Numbered from the stretch's first letter, positions 26,872-40,285 are shown. The stretch is 51,591 nt of DNA from Rickettsiales bacterium (GCA_020049805.1 JAGVLN010000026.1:1-51591); one strand, 5' to 3'. Notes: generated from the letters alone by a model not told the origin. Translations and numbers: made by a program.

Positions 26872-27550
26872 TTAGCACACCTTGGCTAACATTATAACTA
26901 CCAAGCTTAGTTAAAAAACTCATACCAAGTAAAGACATATCTAAATTGTTAATTTGGCTTATACCGGCTGGAACATTAGCTACTATTATGCTGCCAATTT
27001 GAATCTGATTGAGGGTGACAAAGGCTGTGCTAGTTGTGCCATTTGCTGTTTGCACAATAGAGTTATAATTTAAAGTAGAAGTATCAATTCCGGCTCGCTG
27101 GGCATCAGCATAAGTTAAAACTACATCACTTGCGCCAGTATCAACTAAAAATTGGACAGTAGCGCCATTTACCAAAGCATTAACTATAAAATGACCATTT
27201 TGTCCTGCATATATTGTTACTGAGCCATTACCATTATTCTGGGCTAAAGAAGGCGCGATATTACCGGCAATACGGTTAAAAAATATTTTAAGATCATATT
27301 GATAGCTATAGCCAGCTAATAATACAAAAGCAATTGCTAACCAGATTACACTGGTTTTTAATAGGAAAGTCCAATTGATATTACCTCGAAAAATGCCAGC
27401 TGTAATGAGCATCAATAAAGCTACAAAACTAATTAAATTACCATAATCTTGTACGCCCTCAAGTGCGCCAGGAAAATTATTACTTAATAATAGAATTGTG
27501 CCAGTTAATAGACCAATAAAAATAAAAAATAATAACCAATTATTACGCAT
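26858..27550 (-). CDS. Membrane-anchored retropepsin-like aspartyl protease
   Basis: 230 residues from the ATG at 27550, where an AAGGAC/AGGA purine stretch lies upstream; an in-frame GTG 17 codons earlier adds a basic tail and is less likely. Two or three membrane segments fill residues 4-81. A periplasmic retropepsin-like domain follows with the catalytic motif FLVDTGASDV (Asp near residue 137) and a C-terminal LLGMSFLTKLG strand, the TIGR02281 / clan AA layout. Such proteins act as dimers; substrates are unknown, though a Rickettsia homologue processes surface autotransporters. Confidence 0.88.
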   Translation of the reverse strand: MRNNWLLFFIFIGLLTGTILLLSNNFPGALEGVQDYGNLISFVALLMLITAGIFRGNINWTFLLKTSVIWLAIAFVLLAGYSYQYDLKIFFNRIAGNIAPSLAQNNGNGSVTIYAGQNGHFIVNALVNGATVQFLVDTGASDVVLTYADAQRAGIDTSTLNYNSIVQTANGTTSTAFVTLNQIQIGSIIVANVPAGISQINNLDMSLLGMSFLTKLGSYNVSQGVLTMSQ

Positions 27551-27668
27551 TTCCTGTTGTCCTTTCCTCTTAGTTATAATATTATATAATAACTTAAACA
27601 CAAGCAGAATATGCTTAGTGAATTAGTAATTAATAGTATATTGGTAATATCGTAATTAAAAGGGATAA

Positions 27669-27869
27669 ATGAGTCCTAATCTTCTTCAACATTATTTAAA
27701 TAAAACTCTTGCTTGCTTACCAGATGAAAGACCTGAACTTTCTACTAGTCCACTTTGCTTCAGTAAATTTCGTCTAATTTTTGGGAATAAAGATTTTCAT
27801 TCAATAAGTTTCACATATTTAAGATGTCCGCCTACACTAGGTGATGTTCCACCAGAAGATGAATACTAA
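27669..27869 (+). CDS. Small hypothetical protein, 66 aa
   Basis: An ATG frame with a weak AAGGGATAA stretch upstream. Rich in Pro, Leu and Cys, with no recognised family or membrane segment. It lies in a 440-bp space between the divergent protease gene and the GNAT gene. Could be spurious. Confidence 0.3.
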   Translation: MSPNLLQHYLNKTLACLPDERPELSTSPLCFSKFRLIFGNKDFHSISFTYLRCPPTLGDVPPEDEY

Positions 27870-27932
27870 ACTATAATTCAAATAGCTTCGTGAATAGGCC
27901 CTGAGGTTATGTTTATTCGAAATTACAATAGA

Positions 27933-27974
27933 TGAGTTATTGTTAGGAGTGCTTTTACACGACGAAGCAATCCA
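27933..27974 (+). repeat. Palindromic repeat copy 9 (partial R)
   Basis: GTTATTGTTAGGAGTGC ... CACGACGAAGCAATCCA; the left arm is degraded and the right arm is intact. Confidence 0.7.
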
Positions 27975-28043
27975 TACAAATTTGCTAGCAATAAAAATAA
28001 AAACCCAGTAATGTTTTACATGTTTAAATATCTGGAGATAGCT

Positions 28044-28490
28044 GTGAAAATTATCCGTGCGCAAAAAACTCATCTTAATCTAATAGCACCTTTATTTGAT
28101 GCTTATCGCGTATTTTATAATCAACCTTCTGATTTAATTCGAGCTGAAAACTTTATCAAGCAAAGGTTACAAAACTCTGATTCTATTATTTTTTTAGTAA
28201 CTAACGAAGCCGAATCTGAAGCTATTGGATTTGTACAAATTTATCCAAGTTTTACCTCAATTGGCACAAGTAAAATTTACATATTAAATGATCTTTATAT
28301 AAAACCAGAACATCGTAAAAATGGAGTTGCTCGTCAGCTTTTACAATTTGTTCAACAATTTGCTAAGGAAGAGGGTGTGGTTAAAGTAGTTTTACAAACC
28401 GCTATCTCCAATACTATTGCACAAAAATTATATAAATCATTGGGATATAGGAAAGAAGAAGAGTTTCTGACTTATACGTTAAAAATTTAA
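28044..28490 (+). CDS. GNAT family N-acetyltransferase
   Basis: 148 residues starting at GTG 28044, which has CTGGAG seven bases upstream and yields the typical opening VKIIRAQKTHLNL. An ATG 11 codons earlier has no ribosome site. The acetyl-CoA-binding motif A reads RKNGVARQLL (residues 91-100), preceded by the strand YILNDLYIKPEHR and followed by the VVLQTAISNTIAQKLYKSLGY helix/strand. The acceptor substrate (amine, peptide or antibiotic) cannot be told. Confidence 0.9.
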   Translation: MKIIRAQKTHLNLIAPLFDAYRVFYNQPSDLIRAENFIKQRLQNSDSIIFLVTNEAESEAIGFVQIYPSFTSIGTSKIYILNDLYIKPEHRKNGVARQLLQFVQQFAKEEGVVKVVLQTAISNTIAQKLYKSLGYRKEEEFLTYTLKI

Positions 28491-28510
28491 ATGGATTAAC
28501 ACGTTTATTC

Positions 28511-28550
28511 CGTCATTGCGAGGAGAGCGCTAGCTCGACGAAGCAATCCA
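28511..28550 (+). repeat. Palindromic repeat copy 10 (R)
   Basis: CGTCATTGCGAGGAG with the self-complementary centre GAGCGCTAGCTC, then GACGAAGCAATCCA. Between the GNAT gene and the ankyrin-like gene. Confidence 0.85.
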
Positions 28551-28672
28551 TGCTTAGATAATTTAAAGCTATATACAAAAATTAATTGACTTTATTAAAA
28601 GAATTCATTATGCTACAAAAATATTAATAATTATAAATTATTGATATTAAATAATTCAATAGGAGAAATAAA

Positions 28673-29092
28673 ATGTCAGATAATAAACCACAATATATTA
28701 GTTACAATGTTATGAAGCAAGGAATAGAAGCAGTAAGAGCTGCTGCTGTTAATGGTGCTGAAGTTGGTCCTTTTAGTTTTAGTGACGCTTTAACTCTTCG
28801 CTCTTATGAAATTGCTCAATTTGTTGTAACACATGGTGCTAAGCCTCAAGAGGGTCATCTTTATAGAGCTATAGTTGATGGTCAGCAAGATATGGTACAA
28901 TTAATAGTTGATAGCGGTGTTAAGGTAACAGGCTGCGCTAAAACAGTTGCTATGACTACTGCACAAGTAGAAATATTAGAATATTTATCTGAAGTTTTTG
29001 CAGCACAGCATTTGTCTGGAGATCGTGCAGAACAAACACTTTTAGGAAATGATAATAATACTGCTTGTGAGTGTTATCATGTAGGTGCTTAA
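28673..29092 (+). CDS. Ankyrin-repeat-like protein, 139 aa
   Basis: Good TAGGAG site before the ATG and a terminator right after the stop: a single-gene unit. Residues 30-110 show about three degenerate ankyrin-type helix pairs (e.g. LRSYEIAQFVVTHGAKP, LYRAIVDGQQDMVQLIVDSG, AQVEILEYLSEVF), spaced about 30 residues apart. Ankyrin proteins in intracellular bacteria often bind host proteins, but no secretion signal is visible. Confidence 0.7.
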   Translation: MSDNKPQYISYNVMKQGIEAVRAAAVNGAEVGPFSFSDALTLRSYEIAQFVVTHGAKPQEGHLYRAIVDGQQDMVQLIVDSGVKVTGCAKTVAMTTAQVEILEYLSEVFAAQHLSGDRAEQTLLGNDNNTACECYHVGA

Positions 29093-29115
29093 CCTAAATA
29101 CTATCTGAGCTTTGT

Positions 29116-29146
29116 AAAAACGCCAAATTTATTTTGGCGTTTTTTT
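29116..29146 (+). terminator. Rho-independent terminator
   Basis: AAAAACGCCAAA (29116-29127) pairs with TTTGGCGTTTTT (29133-29144), a perfect 12-bp stem with a 5-nt loop that runs into more T, 23 nt after the ankyrin-like gene. Confidence 0.88.
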
Positions 29147-29162
29147 GTCATATTCGTTCTAA

Positions 29163-29203
29163 CCGTCGTCGCGGGAAGCATTCATATGCTCTGAAGCAAT
29201 CCG
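29163..29203 (+). repeat. Degenerate palindromic repeat copy 11
   Basis: CGTCGTCGCGGGAAGC ... TCTGAAGCAATCCG; a strongly diverged R at the 3' end of mipZ. Confidence 0.6.
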
Positions 29204-29206
29204 CCT

Positions 29207-30052
29207 TTATAAATTATTATTCTCTAATGCTTGATTAATCTTAGCAATATTCAATGATCGAATAAAGTTCCTCAGCTCTTGTCTTGCAGCAATATGTGAT
29301 AGACTAAATTGAAATTTCAGCTTAGGGTCAAGTAAATCTAATAAAGTTAATCCTTTTAAAAATAACTCTCTAAAAATTACTCGTTCTCCAAATCCTGGCG
29401 ATACCCTAAATCCAATTCGTTTTGAAAGCTGCTCAACCACTTTTTCCATATTACGCTTATTTTTAGCATCCGTTGAATTTAAACGATTGCGCATTACTAT
29501 CCAATCAACCGAATCTTGTTGTCGCTTAGCACGCTCAATTTTTTGTTCCCAAACCATTTGACTATAAATTCCTGGTTTGACGATATTTAGATTATCGCCA
29601 TCAACTAAGGCTAATAAATCTAAATCGACAAAGCTATCATTAATTGGTGTGATAATAGTATTAGCGTGAGAATGAGCTAAACTAGATAAATGGCTATTAC
29701 TACCTGGCGTATCTATTATAATAAAATCATTATTGACCTTTTCCTTTTCAATAATACTCATTAATTCATCTTGTTCTTCTTTTTCAATATCTTCTAAAGA
29801 CCTGTGTTTACTAGCAGAAGTTCTATAATGAGTAGAAGTAGGTAAAGTTAAATCATTTTTACTAATTGTCTGATTGCGATTTTCTAAATAACGAGAAAGA
29901 GAAGCCTGACGATGATCAGTATCAATACTTGCTACTTTAAACCCAAGTTTAAGTAAAGAAGCAATCAAATGCATAGTTGAGGTGGTTTTACCAGCCCCGC
30001 CTTTTTCATTACCTACGACGATTATATAGCCATTATCATTTTTCTTCTTCAT
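29207..30052 (-). CDS. mipZ: Division plane positioning ATPase MipZ
   Basis: 281-residue ParA/MinD-family ATPase. The deviant Walker A KGGAGKTTS is at residues 17-25 and the Walker B-like FIIIDTPGSN near 109-118. The alphaproteobacterial MipZ traits follow: QMVWEQKIERAKR, WIVMRNRL, and the C-terminal GFGERVIFRELFLKGLTLLDL. In Caulobacter MipZ forms a gradient from the chromosome origin via ParB and keeps FtsZ away from the poles; that role is inferred here. It is a lone gene, divergent from pepF. Confidence 0.95.
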   Translation of the reverse strand: MKKKNDNGYIIVVGNEKGGAGKTTSTMHLIASLLKLGFKVASIDTDHRQASLSRYLENRNQTISKNDLTLPTSTHYRTSASKHRSLEDIEKEEQDELMSIIEKEKVNNDFIIIDTPGSNSHLSSLAHSHANTIITPINDSFVDLDLLALVDGDNLNIVKPGIYSQMVWEQKIERAKRQQDSVDWIVMRNRLNSTDAKNKRNMEKVVEQLSKRIGFRVSPGFGERVIFRELFLKGLTLLDLLDPKLKFQFSLSHIAARQELRNFIRSLNIAKINQALENNNL

Positions 30053-30182
30053 ATCTTACCTAATTTAATCTAACAAATTTTATTATATTATATATCTAAC
30101 TTAAACAAATACAAGTTTGCACTTGCATAGTTCAAAGAGTAGATTATGTTGATAATATTACACAAATATTAGAGGAGGGTAC

Positions 30183-31964
30183 ATGGGTATAACTAAGGAT
30201 AACGATCAGTTACCAGGTTGGAATTTAGATGATTTGTATACGTCTATAGATTCTCCTGTTTTGGGTGAAAATTTAGCTAAAAGTGAAAAACAATGTAAAG
30301 ATTTTGAAAAGGAATATAAAGGTAAGGTAAAAGAATTATCTGCACAAAAGCTTTATCAGTCAATTGTCCAATTAGAAAAAATCAATGATTTACTTGGCAA
30401 AATAGGCAGTTATGCTTTTTTAGTTTATGCTACTGACCAATCAAATACCAAGCACAGTGCCTTTTATCAAAATATTAGTGAAAAAATCAATAATATTAGC
30501 CAGCATTTAATTTTTTATACTTTAGAATTAAATCAAATTTCAGAAGAAGATTTAGCCGTCAAACTTCAAGATAAAAATTTAGTGCATTATAAACCATGGC
30601 TAAGGGATGTGCGGATAATGAAGCCATATCAATTATCTAATGAGCAAGAGCAGATTCTACATCAGAAATATATTACCAGTAATCAATCTTGGGTAAAATT
30701 ATTTGATGAAACCCAAGCAGATATAAGATTTGAATTTGAAGGTAAACACCTCACTAATCCTGAAATTTTTCAATTACTAGTGTCGACAGATCGCAAAATT
30801 AGAGAAAAAGCTGCTAAAGCAATAGAACAGCAATTTGTTAAACATGGTAAAATTTTTGCTACTATTACTAATGTCATTGCTAAAGATAAACAAATTAATG
30901 ACAATTTAAGAGGATTTCCTACGCCAATTTCTGCTCGTAACGTTGATAATTTCGTTGAAGATAAAACAGTTGAAAGCTTAATTAACACTGTCAAAAATAA
31001 TTATGGTAAGTTGTCTCATCGTTTTTATAAACTGAAAGCTAAAATTTTAAATTTAGAATATTTAGAATATTGGGATAGGCTAGCGCCAATTGTACAGGTA
31101 GAAGAAGAATATATTCCATGGGAAAAAGCAAAAGAAATAGTGCTTACTGCATATCAAAAATTTTCACCACAGATGGCACAAATTGCTCAGCAATTTTTTG
31201 ATAATAATTGGATAGATGCAGCTGTAAGACCCGGCAAATATGCTGGAGCGTTTGCTTGCCCAGTAGTGCCTAGTGTCCATCCATATGTACTTGTAAATTA
31301 TCAAGGTAAAGCAAGAGACGTAATGACTTTAGCACATGAATTAGGTCATGCCGTCCATATGGTGCTTTCAGCAAAGCAGGGTGCTTTAATGGCTAGTACT
31401 CCTTTAACTTTAGCAGAAACAGCTTCAATCTTTGGCGAACAGTTAACTTTCCAAATGCTGCTTGCTCAACAATCGGATATAAAAGTAAAAAAATCAATTT
31501 TGGCTCATAAAATTGATGATATGCTTAGTACCGTAGTACGGCAGATAGCTTTTACCGAATATGAGCTGGGGGTGCATAATGAGCGTAAAAATGGGGAAAT
31601 TAGTATTGAGCAATTAGGTAATATTTGGTTAGAGAGTCAGAAAGCAAGTTTAGGCCCAATATTTAATTTTGCAGAGAACTATAAATATTTTTGGCAATAT
31701 ATCCCGCATTTTATTCATACACCTTTTTATGTATATGCTTATGCTTTTGCTGATTGTTTGGTCAATTCATTATATGCAAATTATACCCAAAAGCCTGAAG
31801 GATTTGTTGAAAAATTCATTGAAGTTTTATCAGCAGGGGGCACAGAACATTATAACGAGCTATTGCAACGTTTTGGCTTAAACGCTAAAGAAGGAAATTT
31901 CTGGCAAATTGGTTTGGATATTATTTCAAGCTATATCGATGAATTTGAGAGTTTAGTTGAATAA
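30183..31964 (+). CDS. pepF: M3 family oligoendopeptidase F
   Basis: 593-residue cytosolic zinc metallopeptidase that degrades short peptides. The zinc motif HELGH is at residues 385-389 within TLAHELGHAVHM; the third ligand Glu lies in PLTLAETASIFGE about 25 residues on. The N-terminal start LPGWNLDDLYTSIDSP and length are those of the oligoendopeptidase F family. A strong AGAGGAGGG ribosome site precedes the ATG. Confidence 0.94.
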   Translation: MGITKDNDQLPGWNLDDLYTSIDSPVLGENLAKSEKQCKDFEKEYKGKVKELSAQKLYQSIVQLEKINDLLGKIGSYAFLVYATDQSNTKHSAFYQNISEKINNISQHLIFYTLELNQISEEDLAVKLQDKNLVHYKPWLRDVRIMKPYQLSNEQEQILHQKYITSNQSWVKLFDETQADIRFEFEGKHLTNPEIFQLLVSTDRKIREKAAKAIEQQFVKHGKIFATITNVIAKDKQINDNLRGFPTPISARNVDNFVEDKTVESLINTVKNNYGKLSHRFYKLKAKILNLEYLEYWDRLAPIVQVEEEYIPWEKAKEIVLTAYQKFSPQMAQIAQQFFDNNWIDAAVRPGKYAGAFACPVVPSVHPYVLVNYQGKARDVMTLAHELGHAVHMVLSAKQGALMASTPLTLAETASIFGEQLTFQMLLAQQSDIKVKKSILAHKIDDMLSTVVRQIAFTEYELGVHNERKNGEISIEQLGNIWLESQKASLGPIFNFAENYKYFWQYIPHFIHTPFYVYAYAFADCLVNSLYANYTQKPEGFVEKFIEVLSAGGTEHYNELLQRFGLNAKEGNFWQIGLDIISSYIDEFESLVE

Positions 31965-32001
31965 CAAAATTTGTTATTTTCAGGAAGCGTATTACCCCCT
32001 A

Positions 32002-32157
32002 CATCATTGCGAGGAGCATTCTTATGCAACGAAGCATCCACACATACCTAACCATTAACCGAACCATGGATCGCCACGCCAACTAAAGTTGGCTCGCGAT
32101 GACGGATAAGGAAGATCGTCATTGCGAGGAGTGTTCTTATGTAACGAAGCAATCCAC
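32002..32157 (+). repeat. Palindromic repeat composite 12 (R - inverted R' - R)
   Basis: R (32002-32040), inverted R' (32066-32103) with GCCAACTAAAGTTGGC, and R (32116-32157), in the gap between pepF and the tRNA promoter. Confidence 0.88.
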
Positions 32158-32174
32158 CTTATTTAAATTACTTT

Positions 32175-32202
32175 TTGACTTTACTTGAAATCTTCATATA
32201 AT
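32175..32202 (+). promoter_or_regulatory. Predicted promoter for tRNA-Leu
   Basis: TTGACT (32175-32180), 16-bp spacer, perfect TATAAT (32197-32202), 20 nt ahead of the mature tRNA 5' end. Confidence 0.7.
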
Positions 32203-32222
32203 GAGCTCACCTAAGCTTTTAA

Positions 32223-32309
32223 GCCCCTGTGGTGGAATTGGTAGACGCGGCAGACTCAAAATCTGCAGTTCGCAAGAACGTACCTGTTCAAGTCAGGTCA
32301 GGGGCACCA
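32223..32309 (+). tRNA. tRNA-Leu (anticodon CAA), with encoded CCA
   Basis: Acceptor stem GCCCCTG pairs with CAGGGGC (32299-32305), followed by A and an encoded CCA (32307-32309). The anticodon stem GCAGA/TCTGC encloses the loop CTCAAAA, anticodon CAA, which reads UUG. A long variable arm and the GGTTCAAG-like T arm (TGTTCAAGTCA) fit a class II leucine tRNA. Total length is 87 nt with CCA. Confidence 0.96.
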
Positions 32310-32331
32310 TTTTTTAAATGAACTGTAAAAA

Positions 32332-33528
32332 TTGAATACAAAAACAAGTTCTTTCATAATATTTCTAATCTTTAACTTATTCTTAAATAATTTTGCTTAT
32401 TCTGATAATCATCAACATAATAAAAAATCTATGATCACATTAACATCTACGTTATCTGAATTAGACTGGATCACTCCTGTACAACAAGAAGCTGTAATTC
32501 AAATAATGTATTTTTTTGGATGTTTTACAGAAAGCTTACCAGATCAATTATTAACTGCTGAAAAGATAGAAGAATTTAAAACTCAAGAAATAGATATTGA
32601 ACAAGTAAATTCTTTAATGCAAGCTCATCTATGGCGGCCGCAAAATGTTGAAAGGTCAATGCTTGGAGTAGATGCGCGTTTACATGAAGATAATCTTTTA
32701 AGCATTGAATTATTAAAACGTTATGATGCCCTAAATATGATTGAAGAAATTCAACCACCTGCGAGCAAGGCATATGATGCAATTTTATTGTTAGGCTCCA
32801 CTGAGAATAATTTTGAAGCTCGTTTAGATTCTTTAATAGCCATTATGAATACAAGAAATAATACTGGTCCTATATACGTTTTAACTAGTAACCGTGAATT
32901 GTGGCCTTTAGAAGAGCCTGCTATGGCTAGGCTATTAGCTGCAAGGACCAATGATAGCGAACAAGATATTAATGGTTATTTTAATGATCATTTTCCTAAA
33001 GATTTAATACAAAATGATACGATAAGAACTAGGGAAGAAGCAATAGCTAAATCTAAGGAATTAGATCAATTAAGACAAGCTATGTATGCACATTTTAGAA
33101 AAATGGGAGTAAAAATTCCTACTGAAGTTGATATGACAATTGAAACAATAAAAGCTGCAGGAATTAATATTGATACTCAGAATATAATTGAAGTAGGTAG
33201 GGGCCATGATGGCAAAAGAGGAAATACTAAAGATACTCTTGTAAAATTTGATGAAATTTATCATAAGACCCACCCAGAAGCAAAAAATATTAAAATATTG
33301 ATTGTTTCTTCTCAACCAGAAGCTTTGTATCAAACTGGATCAGCAAAAGAGGTATTAACTCCAGAAAAAGGTTATATGGAAATCGATACTTTAGCTGCAA
33401 AAGCTCCGGCAGATAAATTAAATCCTTTATTGTTTAATGAATCTATAGCAGGTAAAGTTTATAGATATATTCAACTCATTAAAGCTAAGAGGGAAGTAAG
33501 AATTAATTTTAGAGGCAATATTGATTAG
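32332..33528 (+). CDS. Secreted hypothetical protein, DUF218/YdcF-like fold possible
   Basis: 398 residues from a TTG at 32332. No ribosome site is clear, but this start gives a convincing signal peptide (KTSSFIIFLIFNLFLNNFAYS, cleavage near residue 24), whereas the next Met is 33 codons in. The mature part has a Rossmann-like pattern: KAYDAILLLGST, GPIYVLTSNREL, NIIEVGRGHDGKRGNTKDT and IKILIVSSQPEA. This order of a first strand, R/E loop, NT motif and final strand recalls DUF218 (SanA/YdcF) proteins. Family assignment is tentative; envelope location is likely. Confidence 0.7.
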   Translation: MNTKTSSFIIFLIFNLFLNNFAYSDNHQHNKKSMITLTSTLSELDWITPVQQEAVIQIMYFFGCFTESLPDQLLTAEKIEEFKTQEIDIEQVNSLMQAHLWRPQNVERSMLGVDARLHEDNLLSIELLKRYDALNMIEEIQPPASKAYDAILLLGSTENNFEARLDSLIAIMNTRNNTGPIYVLTSNRELWPLEEPAMARLLAARTNDSEQDINGYFNDHFPKDLIQNDTIRTREEAIAKSKELDQLRQAMYAHFRKMGVKIPTEVDMTIETIKAAGINIDTQNIIEVGRGHDGKRGNTKDTLVKFDEIYHKTHPEAKNIKILIVSSQPEALYQTGSAKEVLTPEKGYMEIDTLAAKAPADKLNPLLFNESIAGKVYRYIQLIKAKREVRINFRGNID

Positions 33529-33627
33529 GAAATAATATCTTGTTATAATCACGATTAATTATTCCTTGCATTTTCAACTATAGTATTATATTCCTGAAAG
33601 TGTTATCAACGTTTAAAGGAGGTCGTC

Positions 33628-34164
33628 ATGTTAACACGAATCACAACAATAATCACAATTTTATTATTAGCTATTCCTACTGCATTTGCAGCTTCTGGTG
33701 TCAATGGAGTGCAAGTCCAGGAACCATGGGCAAGGCCTTCCATGGGTGGAACAAAAACTAGTGCTGCTTATATGTATTTAGTCAATCCTACTAATGAATC
33801 TGATGTATTGATGGAAGTTAAATCTCCGCAAGCACGTAAAGCAGAATTACATAAAACCGTAACTGATGATAAAGGTGTAGATCATATGGTACGTATCGAC
33901 AAGATCGTAATTCCTGCAGGCCAACAAGTTGATTTAGCACCAAAAGGCTTACATATCATGCTTTTCAATTTAAAAGAAGTTTTAGTTCCAGGTGATAAAA
34001 TTAGATTACAACTTTCATTTGAAAAAACAGGAGTTGTTGAAGTAACTGTGCCAGTAAAAGCTATGGCAGTAGTTGAAGTGCCAGCAAAAACTATTACTGT
34101 ACCTGCAGATGCTAATACAGTTGTAATACCTGAAACTTCTATTCCTCTAGACAATGCAAAATAA
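33628..34164 (+). CDS. Periplasmic copper chaperone PCu(A)C
   Basis: 178 residues. Signal peptide residues 1-21 (ending AFA). The mature cupredoxin-like domain carries the copper motif: H75 ... M87-x21-H109-x-M111 (in HKTVTD..., DHMVRI and GLHIML). PCu(A)C proteins deliver copper to the CuA/CuB centre of cytochrome c oxidase. The C-terminal 35 residues are a Val/Pro/Thr-rich tail. AAAGGAGG precedes the ATG. Its end overlaps the tyrS start by 11 nt, an unusual coupling. Confidence 0.92.
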   Translation: MLTRITTIITILLLAIPTAFAASGVNGVQVQEPWARPSMGGTKTSAAYMYLVNPTNESDVLMEVKSPQARKAELHKTVTDDKGVDHMVRIDKIVIPAGQQVDLAPKGLHIMLFNLKEVLVPGDKIRLQLSFEKTGVVEVTVPVKAMAVVEVPAKTITVPADANTVVIPETSIPLDNAK

Positions 34165-35410
34165 TCGCGGTTTAGCTTTTTTAGCTGAATTTAAAGACCG
34201 GGGCTTCTTTTATCAATGTACTGATGAAGAAGCCCTAGTTGCTTCACTCAATTCAAAAAATCCTGCAGCCTATATCGGGTTTGATGCTACTGCTACTTCT
34301 TTACATGTTGGCAGTTTAATGCAGATTATGATTTTTCGTTTGATGCAAAAACATAATATTAAGCCGATAGTTCTTATTGGGGGCGGCACTACTAAAGTTG
34401 GTGATCCATCTTTTAAAGATGAAGCTCGTAAATTACTTTCAGATGAAGATATCGCTAAAAATGCTGAAGGTATAAAAAAATCTATTTCTAAATTTGTTAA
34501 TTTTGGTAGTGGGCCAACAGATGCTATTATGGTGGATAATTCCGAGTGGCTTGATCACTTAAATTATATGAGCTTTTTGCGTGATTATGGTCGTCATTTT
34601 TCTATAAACCGTATGTTAAGTTTTGAAAGTGTTAAAGCTAGGTTAGAGCGTGATCAAAGTTTAAGCTTTCTTGAATTTAATTATATGATCTTGCAGGCTT
34701 ATGATTTTATGATTTTAAATCGTGATCATAATTGTATTCTTCAATGTGGTGGCTCTGATCAATGGGGAAATATTGTTAATGGTATCGAATTAACTCGTAA
34801 GATTAATAACAAGGAAGTTTATGGCTTAACTACTCCATTAATTACTACCGCTTCTGGAGTTAAAATGGGTAAAACTGTAGCTGGAGCAATTTGGTTAAAT
34901 GAAGATCTTTTATCGCCATATGATTATTACCAATTTTGGCGTAACGTTGAAGATGCAGATGTTTTTCGTTTTATGCGTTTATATACTGATTTACCACTTG
35001 AAGAAATTCATAAGTTAGAACAAGATAAATCAACCAATATCAATGAATATAAAAAACTATTAGCTTTTGAGGCTACCAAATTATGCCATGGCCAAGAAAA
35101 TGCTGACCAAGCTGCACAAACTGCACAAAATGTATTTGAAAAAGGCAGCATGGAAGGCATAAAGAAATATGAAATTAAATCTGATGAATTAAGCGATGGA
35201 TTATTATTATGTGAATTATTTACACGTTCAGGGCTTACTTCATCTAATAGTGAAGCTCGAAGATTAATTAATGGTGGTGGTGCTAAACTTAATAATGAAA
35301 AAGTAACAGATGAATATTATAAAATAACTGTTGCTGATTTTAGTAACCATGAGCTAATTTTAGCAGCAGGTAAAAAGCGCTTTATAAAAATCCTATTGCT
35401 CAATAATTGA
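34154..35410 (+). CDS. tyrS: Tyrosyl-tRNA synthetase
   Basis: 418-residue class I synthetase that charges tRNA-Tyr. The HIGH motif appears as HVGS (residues 51-54) and KMSKS as KMGKT (237-241). The Tyr-binding segment [14 protein letters not shown] with [10 protein letters not shown] lies at 181-206. A C-terminal S4 RNA-binding domain begins near residue 340 ([17 protein letters not shown]). The start lies inside the PCu(A)C gene. Confidence 0.96.
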   Translation: MQNNRGLAFLAEFKDRGFFYQCTDEEALVASLNSKNPAAYIGFDATATSLHVGSLMQIMIFRLMQKHNIKPIVLIGGGTTKVGDPSFKDEARKLLSDEDIAKNAEGIKKSISKFVNFGSGPTDAIMVDNSEWLDHLNYMSFLRDYGRHFSINRMLSFESVKARLERDQSLSFLEFNYMILQAYDFMILNRDHNCILQCGGSDQWGNIVNGIELTRKINNKEVYGLTTPLITTASGVKMGKTVAGAIWLNEDLLSPYDYYQFWRNVEDADVFRFMRLYTDLPLEEIHKLEQDKSTNINEYKKLLAFEATKLCHGQENADQAAQTAQNVFEKGSMEGIKKYEIKSDELSDGLLLCELFTRSGLTSSNSEARRLINGGGAKLNNEKVTDEYYKITVADFSNHELILAAGKKRFIKILLLNN

Positions 35411-35462
35411 ATTTAGGGTATAGGTTTCTATTCGAGATTAATAAGTGAATTACGGAGGTGAA

Positions 35463-35879
35463 GTGATAGAGTTAGAAGAAGGATATAAGCCATCAGAAAA
35501 AGAAGAATATATGAATCCTAAACAATTAGCTTATTTTAAGAAAAAATTGTTGGATTGGAAAGCAGAGTTACTTGATGAAGCTCGTGAAACTATGGAACAT
35601 TTAAAGGAAGAAAATTTAAATGAGCCAGATATCAATGACCGTGCAACTGTAGAGTCTGATACTGCCTTCGAACTACGTACAAGAGACCGTTATCGTAAGT
35701 TAATTGATAAAATTGAATACGCGCTCACCAAAATAGATTCTGGTGATTATGGTTATTGTGAAGAAACCGGTGATCCTATAGGGATTAAACGTCTAGAAGC
35801 TCGTCCGATAGCAACTTTATGTATAGAAGCGCAAGAACGTCACGAAAAATACGAAAGACAGCACCACGAAGAAGAATAA
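35463..35879 (+). CDS. dksA: RNA polymerase-binding transcription factor DksA
   Basis: 138 residues from the GTG at 35463, chosen because GGAGG ends 4-5 nt upstream; a GTG six codons earlier lacks a site. The protein has the DksA coiled-coil (about residues 25-95) with the DxxDxA-like tip region EPDINDRATVESD, then the zinc-finger region. Only the first cysteine of each pair remains (GYCEETGDP and ATLCIEAQ), so a standard four-Cys zinc site is absent. DksA works with ppGpp on RNA polymerase; non-four-Cys forms act without full zinc dependence. Confidence 0.93.
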   Translation: MIELEEGYKPSEKEEYMNPKQLAYFKKKLLDWKAELLDEARETMEHLKEENLNEPDINDRATVESDTAFELRTRDRYRKLIDKIEYALTKIDSGDYGYCEETGDPIGIKRLEARPIATLCIEAQERHEKYERQHHEEE

Positions 35880-35916
35880 TTGTTTTAGTTTTGTCTCGAG
35901 CAAGTGTCATTTTCCT

Positions 35917-36082
35917 CCGTCATTGTGAGGAGTACTTTTGCACGACGAAGCAATCCCTACATACTAACTACATCTTCCTAACGTAACTGTACCATGGATT
36001 GCCGCCGTCACTTTTCTCCCTTGTGATAACTGAGGGATAATCGTCATTGCGAGTAATACTCTTGCATGACGAAGCAATCCAT
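35917..36082 (+). repeat. Palindromic repeat composite 13 (R - degenerate R' - R)
   Basis: R (35917-35957), degenerate inverted R' starting TGGATTGCCGCCGTCAC (35995 on), then R (36041-36082). It fills most of the 294-bp gap between dksA and the antitoxin-like gene. Confidence 0.85.
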
Positions 36083-36173
36083 CTAAACATTTAGTATGTG
36101 TAGTGCTACAAAAGATTGCTAAACCATCTACTATGCATTACATTTATTAGATAATAAACTAATAAAGGTGAAA

Positions 36174-36383
36174 ATGGTTTCGATTAAATTACCTCAGGAA
36201 ATGGATGAAAAACTTAGTCAATTGGCTAAGCTTACTAAAAGGTCAAAAAGTTTTTACATTAAAGAAGCGTTAGAATTATATTTAGATGATATAGCAGATA
36301 CATTTGAAGCTGCAGGTCTTGATTCAAACGGAACTTTATTAACTGCAGATGAATTAATCCAAAGGTTACAAAAAATAAAATAA
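36174..36383 (+). CDS. Ribbon-helix-helix protein, orphan antitoxin-like
   Basis: 69 residues from the ATG at 36174, which has AAGG at the right spacing; a GTG two codons earlier is possible. The N-terminus MVSIKLPQEMDEKLSQLAK followed by RSKSFYIKEALELYLDD is a classic RHH DNA-binding fold (RelB/ParD/CopG style). No toxin gene follows: ligA begins 3 nt after its stop. It may be an orphan antitoxin, a stand-alone regulator, or a remnant whose partner has been lost. Confidence 0.8.
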   Translation: MVSIKLPQEMDEKLSQLAKLTKRSKSFYIKEALELYLDDIADTFEAAGLDSNGTLLTADELIQRLQKIK

Positions 36384-40218
<3,835 letters not shown>

Positions 40219-40219
40219 C

Positions 40220-40259
40220 CGTCATTGCGAGGAGCGTTCTTACGCGACGAAGCAATCCA
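40220..40259 (+). repeat. Palindromic repeat copy 14 (R), 26 nt before gp14
   Basis: Consensus R with core GCGTTCTTACGC, starting two bases after the aminopeptidase stop and ending 26 nt before the gp14 ATG. Confidence 0.88.
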
Positions 40260-40285
40260 TTTTTCTATTTATATACGGTATCTTT

